Source: Alphaproteobacteria bacterium (GTDB taxonomy: Bacteria > Pseudomonadota > Alphaproteobacteria > Paracaedibacterales > CAIULA01). From it: DNA of 64,000 bases. Of the stretch, positions 36,371-44,802 are shown in pieces. Made by a program: the position numbers and the translations under genes. A model generated the notes under the pieces. The model ran no database searches. It was not told the DNA's origin and worked only from the letters and a program-made list of their open reading frames with translations. How positions within the stretch are numbered: the first letter of the stretch is position 1; every line of letters starts with the position of its first letter. The stretch spans positions 1 to 64,000 of the forward strand of contig JAPLOP010000027.1 in the NCBI GenBank assembly GCA_026400645.1, read 5' to 3'.

Positions 36371-36523
36371 TATATAGTGTTTTTCTACGTGATCAATAGA
36401 GAGATAGATTTCTGGATGGCCACACTCTCTTCGTTCGTTCGCCATGACGTCATGGCGAGGCCCGGCGTGGCCATCCAGAAATCTATCCTGTTGTCTATTG
36501 ACTTTGCAGGAAAATACTATATA
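36371..36523. repeat. Composite inverted-repeat element, full copy (locus E)
   Basis: 153 bp with terminal arms TATATAGTGTTTTTC and GAAAATACTATATA, then inner arms GATTTCTGGATGGCCAC / GTGGCCATCCAGAAATC, a near-perfect inverted repeat throughout. The outermost bases differ from the usual ATACCATTTTCA ends. It separates convergent lpxI and terC; the terC stop lies at its right end. Confidence 0.85.
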
Positions 36524-37422
36524 GTCTTCGTGCCTTTTATGGGCGCGAACATACTCAATAGAATTATACTAACTATTATAATAAAAGAATATAGCATTCC
36601 AATCTCTATAACGTTGGCCATTTTGCATCCAACAAAACACAATACAAGGCCCAGTCCTTTGTTTAGGTTGGGAATCTTTTCCATAGAGTTCCCTAAGAAA
36701 AAATACATCGATCGCAAGCCCAAAATAGCAAATACATTAGATGTATAAACAATGAATGGGTCTTGCGTGATCGCCAAAATAGCCCCTATAGAATCAACCG
36801 CAAAGATGAGATCGGAAAATTCCACAAGGAGCAATGATGCAAAAAGCGGTGTCATCCTTCTTTTATTGGTTTTTTTATCGTAAGCCCAAAAACGCTTACC
36901 ATGAAGATGGTCCGTCATAAATGTATATTTGTGAATTAATTTCCACATTTTTGTTTTTTCAATACAATTCCCCTCTTTTGGTGATAAAAACGCTTTAATC
37001 CCAAAGAGAATAAGAACCACTCCAAAGACAAACATAAGAAAGTGAAATTTCTGCAAAAGCACAATGCCGCCCCATATCATGGCCCCGCGCATTATGAGTG
37101 CCCCTATGATGCCCCAACACAGAACATGATGTTGATAATGAGGAGGCACATTAAATGCCGAAAATATAAAACAAAAAACCATTAAATTATCGAGGCTGAG
37201 AGTTTTTTCAATGACGTAACTTGTAAAAAAAGCCAGGCCTTGTTCGTATCCTTGAAACCAAAAAATGCAAAAGCCAAATAATACCGCAAGGCATACCCAA
37301 ATACCAGTCCACAATAAAGCTTGTTTTTGAGAGGGGGCAGGATTTTTCCTGCGAAAGATGCCAAGATCTAGAGCCAGAAGTAATAAAATAATGACATTGA
37401 ACCCAATCCAAAAAGAAGTCAT
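36517..37422 (-). CDS. TerC family integral membrane protein
   Basis: About 301 aa from the ATG at 37422 (preceded by GGAGAAA). Eight or so membrane segments; the TerC marks are LALDLGIFRRK, FFTSYVIEKTLSLDNLMVF and LLVEFSDLIFAVDSIGAI with acidic residues in the membrane. Such proteins are linked to tellurite resistance and metal (manganese) export, as with Alx/MntX relatives. The stop codon (TAG) falls within the terminal repeat of element E. Confidence 0.93.
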   Translation of the reverse strand: MTSFWIGFNVIILLLLALDLGIFRRKNPAPSQKQALLWTGIWVCLAVLFGFCIFWFQGYEQGLAFFTSYVIEKTLSLDNLMVFCFIFSAFNVPPHYQHHVLCWGIIGALIMRGAMIWGGIVLLQKFHFLMFVFGVVLILFGIKAFLSPKEGNCIEKTKMWKLIHKYTFMTDHLHGKRFWAYDKKTNKRRMTPLFASLLLVEFSDLIFAVDSIGAILAITQDPFIVYTSNVFAILGLRSMYFFLGNSMEKIPNLNKGLGLVLCFVGCKMANVIEIGMLYSFIIIVSIILLSMFAPIKGTKTI

Positions 37423-37526
37423 ATATTTTTCTCCAATCAATCAAATTTAAGATAAGCCTTGCTATTATAAAGCATTCTTGCTCAGACTTTTTATTTTTCT
37501 ATTTTTAAAAAGGATAAAGCAATTCC

Positions 37527-38543
37527 TTATTTAAATGATAGCTGATGATCAGGATTAATGATACTCAGGACCTTAAATAAATTCCCCATCTGACTTTGGC
37601 TGGTTAGCCGGGCTGCCGCCGTTCGCAACTGATAAGCCGTTTTTGGATCGGAGCGTTGGCATAAAAATTCTGTGCGTTGTTTCAAACCCAAGCCCCGTAA
37701 AAATTCCCCTTGTGTTGAAAATTGGTGAACCAGGGGCGGATCAATCAATTTGATAAGCGCGGCAAAATTAACATGATGGGACAGATCATTGTTTCCGATA
37801 GAGGTCAACACCTCTGCGCGACGATTCTGGTGCACTGCTTGCAGTGTATCCCCAAAGCGATCCCCTTTTGTGTAATCTCCGTAATCTATAATGAGGGCGC
37901 CCCCTTGATTTTGGGCAAGGCGTTGGGTGATTTCAGTCATTATGGGTTGATAGGCTGGGCAATTCTCCCGGATCGGATCTGACCCCATAAAGACAAGATT
38001 CCTAGTTGCCAATCCAATTCGCCGTTCCACCCAGTGTTGATCTGATAAACAAAACTGCTGAATCGGCAACGCATCGAAAAATTCGTTCGCAACAATAAAA
38101 TGGGTCCCCACATTCGGAACATTGCTAAGCATCGTAAACCAATTAACCAGGGGATGGTCCGCCAAAGCTTGCTGTTGTTGTGCCTTTAAGTGGGGACTTG
38201 CCTCCACCAACGAAACCGTCAGCGCCCCATAAAACTGCGGGAATTGCTTGAACACACGCAGCATGTCCATCATCATTGTCCCGCGTCCGGGCCCAAGTTC
38301 GATCACTTGAACGGGAATAGGTTCGCCTAGCTGTTTCCACAAATCGATGCACCAAAGGGCGATCAATTCACCAAAGACCTGGGTCATTTCGGGGCTTGTG
38401 ATAAAGTCGCCATCATGTCCCAATACGGGCCGTGTGCTGTAATAACCATGTTCCGGGTGATAAAGGGCCAATTCCATAAATCTGCTGACGGGCATTGGGC
38501 CCTGTTCGTGGATTTCCCGACGGATAAGGCTTTCAAGAATCAT
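37527..38543 (-). CDS. MidA/NDUFAF7-like SAM-dependent methyltransferase
   Basis: 338 aa, COG1565. Marks are ALYHPEHGYYSTRPVLGHDGDFITSPEMTQVFGELIA (a characteristic N-terminal block, split here by description: YHPEHGYY, then GDFITSPEMTQ), the SAM-binding ELGPGRGTMMMDMLR, and NEFFDALPIQQF. The mitochondrial relative methylates an arginine of complex I subunit NDUFS2; a similar role in respiratory complex I is likely but not shown for bacteria. Confidence 0.92.
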   Translation of the reverse strand: MILESLIRREIHEQGPMPVSRFMELALYHPEHGYYSTRPVLGHDGDFITSPEMTQVFGELIALWCIDLWKQLGEPIPVQVIELGPGRGTMMMDMLRVFKQFPQFYGALTVSLVEASPHLKAQQQQALADHPLVNWFTMLSNVPNVGTHFIVANEFFDALPIQQFCLSDQHWVERRIGLATRNLVFMGSDPIRENCPAYQPIMTEITQRLAQNQGGALIIDYGDYTKGDRFGDTLQAVHQNRRAEVLTSIGNNDLSHHVNFAALIKLIDPPLVHQFSTQGEFLRGLGLKQRTEFLCQRSDPKTAYQLRTAAARLTSQSQMGNLFKVLSIINPDHQLSFK

Positions 38544-38689
38544 CGCGTGTGCGCGCCAATTCGATTAAACTTGAATTTGGGCATAAAATATGCTAAAAAC
38601 ATCAAAATGGCGTGGCTTATGTAATATTGTTTGTATTATATCAACATTAAGACGAACAGTGTTCTTTTTATCGATTTTTGCGAAATAAA

Positions 38690-39028
38690 ATGTCTTATGT
38701 GGTAGCAGAGGCTTGTATTCGATGCAAGTATATGGATTGCGTCGCGGTATGCCCGGTCGATTGTTTTTACGCGGGCGAAAATATGCTGGTGATCAGTCCA
38801 GACGAATGTATTGATTGCGGCGTGTGCGAGGCTGAATGTCCAGCGAATGCAATTATGGCCGATACAAAGCCAGGTGCCGAAAAATGGCTGGAAATCAACA
38901 GGAAATATTCCGCAATTTGGCCCAACATGACACGCAAAGGTGATGCCCCAAAGGATGCCGACGACTGGCTGTCTGTTGACAATAAATACGAAACCGAATT
39001 TAGTCCCAATCCAGACAAATTAAAATAA
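38690..39028 (+). CDS. fdxA: Ferredoxin FdxA (7Fe-8S type)
   Basis: 112 aa from the ATG at 38690 ([16 protein letters not shown]). Cysteines at 9, 12, 17, 21, 25 and 40, 43, 46, 50 form the two cluster-binding sets of a 3Fe-4S/4Fe-4S ferredoxin, with the alphaproteobacterial C-terminal tail ([27 protein letters not shown]). It precedes carD, a common alphaproteobacterial pairing. Confidence 0.96.
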   Translation: MSYVVAEACIRCKYMDCVAVCPVDCFYAGENMLVISPDECIDCGVCEAECPANAIMADTKPGAEKWLEINRKYSAIWPNMTRKGDAPKDADDWLSVDNKYETEFSPNPDKLK

Positions 39029-39111
39029 AAAAATGTTGGGGCGGTATTGTATTTGTTCGATTGGTTCTTATGTATAAAGAGTAAGGAAAACCGGACCCTT
39101 TCTTTTCATGG

Positions 39112-39132
39112 TTGACGTGGGTCAATTTTTTT
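39112..39132 (+). terminator. Possible weak intrinsic terminator between fdxA and carD
   Basis: TTGAC and GTCAA form a 5-bp stem with a 4-nt loop, followed directly by a run of T. It is short, and TTGAC may instead be part of a promoter for carD. Confidence 0.35.
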
Positions 39133-39167
39133 CTGGTGTTTATAACTCAAATTAGGGTGTTTAAATT

Positions 39168-39662
39168 ATGACAGGTTATATGTTTGATGTTGGCGATTTT
39201 GTTGTTTATCCAGCGCATGGCGTTGGCAAACTAATGGGCAGCGAAAAGCACGAGGTAAGCGGTTTCGAAATCGAGCTGCTGGTCATCAGTTTTGAAAAAG
39301 AACGTATGACATTAAGGTTGCCCGTGGCCAAAGCATCGGCAGCAGGTCTTCGGCCGCTCAGCACAAAAGAAAGCATGTTGAAAGCTTTGGAATCCTTGGC
39401 CCTTAGGACAAAGCAAAAAAGAACGATGTGGAGCCGACGGGCCCAGGAATACGAAAACAAGATTAATTCTGGCGATCCCTGTTCCATCGCAGAAGTCATC
39501 CGTGATTTATATCGCAGCCAAAAGGAGGCTGATCAATCCTATAGTGAACGTCAAATCTATCAGGCGGCCATTGATCGGTTGGCTAGGGAATTTGCGGCTG
39601 TAGAACAAATCGATGAAATGGTTGCTGTGCAGAAAATGGAAGAAATTCTAAGGGCAGCGTAA
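39168..39662 (+). CDS. carD: CarD family transcriptional regulator
   Basis: RNA polymerase-binding protein that stabilises open complexes, often at rRNA promoters. 164 aa. The N-terminal Tudor-like part has FDVGDFVVYPAHGVGKL; the C-terminal helical domain contains RTMWSRRAQEYENKINSGD and AEVIRDLYRSQKEADQSYSE, both CarD/CdnL marks. It could also start at the ATG at 39180. Followed by truB after 8 nt. Confidence 0.94.
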   Translation: MTGYMFDVGDFVVYPAHGVGKLMGSEKHEVSGFEIELLVISFEKERMTLRLPVAKASAAGLRPLSTKESMLKALESLALRTKQKRTMWSRRAQEYENKINSGDPCSIAEVIRDLYRSQKEADQSYSERQIYQAAIDRLAREFAAVEQIDEMVAVQKMEEILRAA

Positions 39663-39670
39663 CAATCATC

Positions 39671-40561
39671 ATGATTAGTGGCTGGGTCATACTGGACAAG
39701 CCCATCGGGTTATCGTCCACACAAGTAGGGACGATTGTGCGTCGGCTGATCGATCCAATCAAACCCAGCCGTGTGAAATTGGGGCATGTGGGGACGCTCG
39801 ATCCGTTGGCATCGGGCGTTTTACCGTTGGCAATCGGCGAAGCGACAAAGCTGATTCCCTATTTCAAAACGGACACAAAGACGTACGAGTTCGAAATTGC
39901 ATGGGGCGAAAAGAAAGACACTGGCGACCTCGAGGGGCAGACCGTCGCACTTTCTGATAAACGTCCGACTCATCCTGAAATCCTCTCGATCCTCCCCGGG
40001 TTCTTGGGGTCGATAGAACAAACTCCACCCGTTTATTCAGCCATAAAAATCCAGGGTAAGCGTGCCTATGACTATGCCCGTTCGGGGGTGGATGTTGAAA
40101 TGCCCAAGCGAATCGTTTCGATATTTTCACTGGATCTGCTGGAAACGCCAGACGCTGACCATGCCCGTTTTCAGGTTGTTTGTGGCAAGGGTACCTATGT
40201 GCGTTCGCTTGCCCAGGATATCGCTGAAAAATTGGGCACGTTTGGGTATGTCAGTCAGCTGAAACGAACCCAAGATGGGAAATTTAAGCTGCCTGATGCG
40301 ATTCCGCTGGAAAAAATTCAAGAAATGGCTCATAACAAAACCATAGAGCAGTGCATTTGGCCCATTGGGGCGGTTCTGGACGACATCCCGGCCGTTTCTG
40401 TATCCAACACTGATAGGGAAAAAATCCGTCAGGGAATGAAAATACCACTCGACGACCACGACGATGACCAAGTTATCAGTATCCTTTACGAAGGGCGCGT
40501 GCTTGCAATCGGATCGGTTCAGTCCGGGTACTTTCACCCAAAGCGGGTTTTACATATTTAA
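39671..40561 (+). CDS. truB: tRNA pseudouridine(55) synthase TruB
   Basis: Makes pseudouridine 55 in the T-loop of tRNA. 296 aa. WVILDKPIGLSSTQVG and the catalytic-Asp motif GHVGTLDPLASGVLPLAIGE near residues 38-57 are diagnostic; GKRAYDYARSG and KGTYVRSLAQDIAE follow. The gene leads the common truB-rpsO-pnp run. Confidence 0.97.
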   Translation: MISGWVILDKPIGLSSTQVGTIVRRLIDPIKPSRVKLGHVGTLDPLASGVLPLAIGEATKLIPYFKTDTKTYEFEIAWGEKKDTGDLEGQTVALSDKRPTHPEILSILPGFLGSIEQTPPVYSAIKIQGKRAYDYARSGVDVEMPKRIVSIFSLDLLETPDADHARFQVVCGKGTYVRSLAQDIAEKLGTFGYVSQLKRTQDGKFKLPDAIPLEKIQEMAHNKTIEQCIWPIGAVLDDIPAVSVSNTDREKIRQGMKIPLDDHDDDQVISILYEGRVLAIGSVQSGYFHPKRVLHI

Positions 40562-40583
40562 ATTTTAAAGAAAGGGAACACCG

Positions 40584-40853
40584 ATGTCGATTACACCCGA
40601 GAGAAAACAAGAACTCATTCATGAATACGCAATCAAAGAAGGGGACACAGGGTCACCCGAGGTTCAAGTTGCGATTCTCAGCGAAAGAATCCGTAATTTA
40701 TCGGATCATATGTCTACCCACGCAAAAGATTTTCATTCCAGGCGTGGTCTTTTGATGATGGTCGGCGCGCGTCGTCGTTTGCTGGATTATGTCAAGGGCA
40801 AAGAAGAAACGCGTTATCAGACTCTGATTAAGCGTTTGAATATCAGACGATAA
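40584..40853 (+). CDS. rpsO: 30S ribosomal protein S15
   Basis: 89 aa, normal size. [16 protein letters not shown] and [20 protein letters not shown] match S15; it binds 16S rRNA early in 30S assembly. AAAGAAAGGGA is its ribosome-binding site. A terminator hairpin separates it from pnp, as in E. coli where the region is an RNase III and regulatory site. Confidence 0.98.
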   Translation: MSITPERKQELIHEYAIKEGDTGSPEVQVAILSERIRNLSDHMSTHAKDFHSRRGLLMMVGARRRLLDYVKGKEETRYQTLIKRLNIRR

Positions 40854-40885
40854 ATTGGATTTTTCATCTACAGCATTTTTTATGG

Positions 40886-40921
40886 AAGGGAGGAGGACAT
40901 TGTGCCGATCTCCCTTTTTTT
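40886..40921 (+). terminator. Intrinsic terminator after rpsO
   Basis: AAGGGAG (40886-40892) pairs with CTCCCTT (40910-40916) and is followed by a T run to 40921. Read-through would also transcribe pnp. Confidence 0.75.
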
Positions 40922-40951
40922 GTTTAGAACAGATATTTTTTAAGGCTAACC

Positions 40952-43054
40952 ATGACAGATTTTTTTAATACAGTAAGACAAGAAATTGACTGGGCAGGAC
41001 GCCCACTAATTTTGGAAACCGGGAAAGTCGCCCGTCAGGCCGATGGTGCCGTGATGGCAACATACGGTGGCACGACCGTGCTTTGTACGGTTGTTGGCGC
41101 AAAAGAACCAAAGCCCGACATTGATTTTTTCCCCCTCAGCGTTCATTACCAAGAAAAAGCATTTGCCGTTGGCCGTATTCCCGGTGGTTTTTTCAAACGC
41201 GAAGGCAAGCCATCCGAAAAGGAAGTATTAACATCACGCTTGATTGATCGCCCGATTCGCCCGTTGTTCCCAGAGGGGTTCCGCAATGAAGTTCAGGTTA
41301 TCTGTACGGTCCTAAGCTATGACCAAGAAAACAATGCCGACGTTGTGGCCATGATTGGTGCATCAGCCGCGCTCAGCATTTCGGGGATTCCATTCCTGGG
41401 GCCAGTTGGTATCGCGCGCATTGGATTTGTTGATGGGGAGTTGGTGCTGAATCCAAGGGCCATTGATATGTCAAAAAGCAGCCTTGATTTGGTTGTGGCC
41501 GGTACAGAACATGGCGTTTTGATGGTTGAATCAGAAGCACAAGAATTGTCCGAAGCAGCAATGCTAGAGGCTGTCGTTTTTGGACATCAATCGTTCCAAC
41601 CCGTTATTGCCATGATTCAAGATTTCAAGAAAAAAGCCGGTAAAGCGGAATGGCATGTGGCAGAGGTGCAAGGCCTTCATGATGCTATGAAAAAACGTGT
41701 TTCCGAAATTGCCGAGGCTGATCTTAGGGATGCGTACGCCATGTCGTCGAAACAGCAACGGAATGCTGGTATTGATGCTGCTAAAGCCAGAGCCAAAGAA
41801 GCTTTGGTTGCTGAAATCCCCAGTGAAAAAATCCTGGAAGGGTTATTGGAGGATCTGCAATCAGATATCCTGCGCAACAATATTCTGGAGAAATCTCAAC
41901 GAATCGATGGTCGGGCGCTGGATCAGATTCGCCCCATTGTTTGCGAGGTTGGCATTTTGCCCCGTGCACATGGTAGTGCGTTGTTTACGCGCGGCGAAAC
42001 ACAGGCGTTGGTCGTGACAACCCTTGGGACCGGGCACGATGAACAAACCATTGACTGCCTAGAGGGTGACTATAAAGAACGGTTTATGTTGCATTATAAT
42101 TTCCCATCTTATTCCGTTGGTGAAATTGGGCGTATGTCCCCTCCTGGACGTCGTGAAATCGGCCATGGAAAATTGGCATGGCGCGCCATCCATCCGTTGA
42201 TCCCTGGACGTGACAAGTTCCCCTATACCATGCGAACCGTTTCTGAAATTACGGAATCAAACGGATCATCATCCATGGCAACTGTGTGCGGAGCATCGTT
42301 GGCGTTGATGGATGCGGGCATCCCCTTGCAACGGCCAGTCGCTGGAATCGCGATGGGCCTGATCAAGGAAGACGATCGTTTTGCCGTTTTGTCCGATATT
42401 TTGGGTGATGAAGATCACTTGGGTGATATGGATTTCAAGGTTGCCGGAACCGACGTTGGTATTACGGCTTTGCAAATGGACATCAAAATCACCAGCATAA
42501 CACCAGAAATCATGCGTGTTGCATTGGATCAGGCGCGCGCCGGGCGGTTCCATATTTTGCAACAGATGGCTATGGCGTTACAGGCGTCCAGACATCAAGT
42601 CAGTGATTATGCCCCACGGATTTCGCATATCAAGATCAATAAGGATAAAATCCGCGAAGTCATTGGTGCTGGCGGCAAAGTGATTCGCGAAATTTGCGAA
42701 ACAACCGGGGCCAAGATTGATATTGATGATGATGGCAATGTGACTGTATCGGGCATGGATTCGAAATCCATCGATGCCGCCATTGCAACCATTACATCCA
42801 TTGCCTGTGATCCAGAAATGGGCGGAATCTATACCGGCAAGGTTGTCAAAATCACCGATTTTGGTGCCTTTGTTAACTTTATGGGAAGCCGTGATGGTTT
42901 GGTTCACATAAGCGAACTGGCCGCAACCCGCGTTGCCAAGGTTAGCGATATCGTCAATGTCGGCGACCAAGTCCGTGTCAAAGTTGTCGGATTTGATGAC
43001 CGCGGCAAGATCAAGCTGAGCATGAAGGCATTATTGGTGGGGGCAGAGGGCTAG
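40952..43054 (+). CDS. pnp: Polyribonucleotide nucleotidyltransferase PNPase
   Basis: 3'-5' phosphorolytic exoribonuclease. 700 aa, typical. Two RNase PH-like halves are seen ([36 protein letters not shown] and [18 protein letters not shown], which carries the catalytic Asp residues), followed by a KH domain ([17 protein letters not shown]) and an S1 domain ([19 protein letters not shown]). It sits downstream of rpsO and ends before a strong hairpin. Confidence 0.98.
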   Translation: MTDFFNTVRQEIDWAGRPLILETGKVARQADGAVMATYGGTTVLCTVVGAKEPKPDIDFFPLSVHYQEKAFAVGRIPGGFFKREGKPSEKEVLTSRLIDRPIRPLFPEGFRNEVQVICTVLSYDQENNADVVAMIGASAALSISGIPFLGPVGIARIGFVDGELVLNPRAIDMSKSSLDLVVAGTEHGVLMVESEAQELSEAAMLEAVVFGHQSFQPVIAMIQDFKKKAGKAEWHVAEVQGLHDAMKKRVSEIAEADLRDAYAMSSKQQRNAGIDAAKARAKEALVAEIPSEKILEGLLEDLQSDILRNNILEKSQRIDGRALDQIRPIVCEVGILPRAHGSALFTRGETQALVVTTLGTGHDEQTIDCLEGDYKERFMLHYNFPSYSVGEIGRMSPPGRREIGHGKLAWRAIHPLIPGRDKFPYTMRTVSEITESNGSSSMATVCGASLALMDAGIPLQRPVAGIAMGLIKEDDRFAVLSDILGDEDHLGDMDFKVAGTDVGITALQMDIKITSITPEIMRVALDQARAGRFHILQQMAMALQASRHQVSDYAPRISHIKINKDKIREVIGAGGKVIREICETTGAKIDIDDDGNVTVSGMDSKSIDAAIATITSIACDPEMGGIYTGKVVKITDFGAFVNFMGSRDGLVHISELAATRVAKVSDIVNVGDQVRVKVVGFDDRGKIKLSMKALLVGAEG

Positions 43055-43089
43055 GCTGAGGCTGCTCTGTTTTTACAATGGATTGATTT

Positions 43090-43126
43090 CCCATCCCCGG
43101 AGGTTAAAGCCCGGGGATGGGATTTT
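43090..43126 (+). terminator. Strong hairpin after pnp, probable intrinsic terminator
   Basis: A perfect 11-bp stem (CCCATCCCCGG at 43090-43100, CCGGGGATGGG at 43111-43121) with a 10-nt loop, followed by ATTTTATT. The T tract is imperfect but the stem is strong. Confidence 0.75.
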
Positions 43127-43176
43127 ATTGGTTGGATAAATGATTTGAGTTTATGACTGCATTATTTTTTTGTTGC

Positions 43177-43334
43177 ACCATTTTCAATAAATCTTCATGA
43201 GTATTTCCCTACTAAGGCCGATAATATCATTTTCAAAAAGGATTAGTGGGTTTCCTGGATGGCCACGCTCCCCTCGTTCGCTCGCCATGCCGTACGTCAT
43301 TGTGCGAAGAGCGCAGCCCGATGCGGCCATCCAG
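43177..43334. repeat. Composite inverted-repeat element, rearranged double copy (locus F)
   Basis: Two left ends in a row: a type 1 end (ACCATTTTCAATAAATC, TTCATGAGT) at 43177, then a type 2 end (ATCATTTTCAAAAAGGATTA, TTTCCTGGATGGCCACG) at 43227. The inner palindrome closes with GGCCATCCAG at 43325-43334 but no right terminal repeat follows. It lies between convergent pnp and hflX. Confidence 0.7.
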
Positions 43335-43337
43335 ACT

Positions 43338-44672
43338 TTAAAATACCAGAGCCGATGCAATCTCGCACAGTTGTCGATGCTCGTCAGGGCTCAGTTTTAA
43401 TGTCAGATGAATCATTCCATCCTGGTCGTGGCGGCTTAAAATAACCCCATGGCGATAGCACCATGCCAGGACATCCCCTTGGTCGCTGGTGATCTCCACC
43501 TGGATAACATCCTTGTCCCGATTCAAGGTTTGCGAAATCATTCCCAGTAGATTCAAAATCCCATCGCCTGTTTTGGCAGAAATGGCGACGCTATTTTTTT
43601 GACGGGCTATGCGGTTAATTAGGGTGTCTTTATCCTCCTCCGTTAGCAGGTCAATTTTATTGTAAACATGGATGATCGGTATGGCATCGGGCGCGCCTTC
43701 TTGATGAATATCCAAAATGTCATATAACACAGATTCAACATCATGGGACTGAACATCCCGGTCCACATGGGCACTGTCATGGATATGCAGAATCAGATCG
43801 GCGGTTCGAACTTCTTCAAGTGTGGCTCTAAACGCTGCAACCAGTTGTGTTGGTAGGTTCGATATAAACCCCACCGTGTCAGAAAAAACAACCTCGCGGC
43901 CGCTGGGCAGTTTTGTTGTCCGCATGGTTGGATCCAGTGTTGCGAACAAAAGGTCCTCCGCAAAGACGCTGGATTCCGTTATCAAATTAAACAGCGTCGA
44001 TTTGCCGGCATTGGTATACCCAACCAACGCAATCACCGGTGTTGAATAGCGTTGGCGTGCCGCGCGATGAAGGCCCCTGGTGCGTTTGATTGTTTCCAGA
44101 TCTTTTTCCAATTTGAGGATCCGCGTGTCAATCATACGGCGGTCAAGCTCTAGCTGAGATTCCCCCGGTCCCCCGATAAAGCCAAAGCCGCCCCTCTGCC
44201 GTTCGAGGTGGGTCCAGGACCGAACCAGCCGGCTGCGCTGATGATTCAGGGCGGCCAGCTCAACCTGCAATCGCCCCTCTGCCGTGCGGGCGCGTTCCCC
44301 AAAAATTTCCAGGATCAACCCCGTACGGTCGATGACCTTGCATTGCCAGGCACGTTCCAGGTTGCGTTGTTGGATGGATGATAGATTTGCATCAACAATC
44401 ACCAATTCTAGGCCCAGATTGTTGATGCTTTGTTTAATGGTGTCGACGTTCCCACGACCCATCAGGGTTGCCGCTGAAACCGCATTGAGATTGATGATTT
44501 GCTGGTATAGCACATTCAGGTTGATGGCCTGGGCCAGGCCGACGGCTTCCTCCAGGGATGCTTCCTGGGTCCGCTTGGGGATGGTTTTGTCCTCTGGCTT
44601 TCGGATATGGACATGAATCACGCCCGTTGATAAACCATTGGTTGTAGACGGCCTTGATGGTGAGTGTGTCAT
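43338..44672 (-). CDS. hflX: GTPase HflX
   Basis: Ribosome-associated GTPase that can split stalled or inactive 70S. About 444 aa from the ATG at 44672 (the frame is open a further 37 codons, unlike HflX). The N-terminal domain has LMGRGNVDTIKQ, then GGPGESQLELDRRMI; the G domain has G1 GYTNAGKSTLFN, G2 ATLDPTMR, G3 SDTVGFISNLP and G4 YNKIDLL. It lies downstream of mfd. Its stop codon is 4 nt from the truncated edge of element F. Confidence 0.96.
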   Translation of the reverse strand: MTHSPSRPSTTNGLSTGVIHVHIRKPEDKTIPKRTQEASLEEAVGLAQAINLNVLYQQIINLNAVSAATLMGRGNVDTIKQSINNLGLELVIVDANLSSIQQRNLERAWQCKVIDRTGLILEIFGERARTAEGRLQVELAALNHQRSRLVRSWTHLERQRGGFGFIGGPGESQLELDRRMIDTRILKLEKDLETIKRTRGLHRAARQRYSTPVIALVGYTNAGKSTLFNLITESSVFAEDLLFATLDPTMRTTKLPSGREVVFSDTVGFISNLPTQLVAAFRATLEEVRTADLILHIHDSAHVDRDVQSHDVESVLYDILDIHQEGAPDAIPIIHVYNKIDLLTEEDKDTLINRIARQKNSVAISAKTGDGILNLLGMISQTLNRDKDVIQVEITSDQGDVLAWCYRHGVILSRHDQDGMIHLTLKLSPDEHRQLCEIASALVF

Positions 44673-44779
44673 TGTGTTTGTGTCCAAAAACGGCAACCGA
44701 GTTAAAGAAATGCTAGTCCGTTCCAAAGGAGAAGTCAACGCAACCGTACCGTGCAGGTTCACGCAGGGCATCAGAAAAA

Positions 44780-44802
44780 TCAAGCAGAAAAAACTGCTTA
44801 AG
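44780..44802 (-). terminator. Possible terminator at the end of mfd
   Basis: On the minus strand AAGCAG and CTGCTT form a 6-bp stem around a loop of six T, followed by GATTTTTCT. It overlaps the mfd stop region; short but well placed. Confidence 0.35.

Noticed and set aside
36377-36748. Plus-strand ORF covering element E and the terC end
   Set aside because: It is formed by read-through of the repeat and the antisense of terC; no ribosome-binding site or family match.
39112-39117. TTGACG as a -35 box for carD
   Set aside because: No good -10 is found at 16-18 bp; the sequence also fits a small terminator stem, so it is left undecided and not called a promoter.
44673-44783. Upstream extension of hflX
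   Set aside because: The first 37 codons do not look like HflX and only reflect an open frame after mfd; the ATG at 44672 was preferred.
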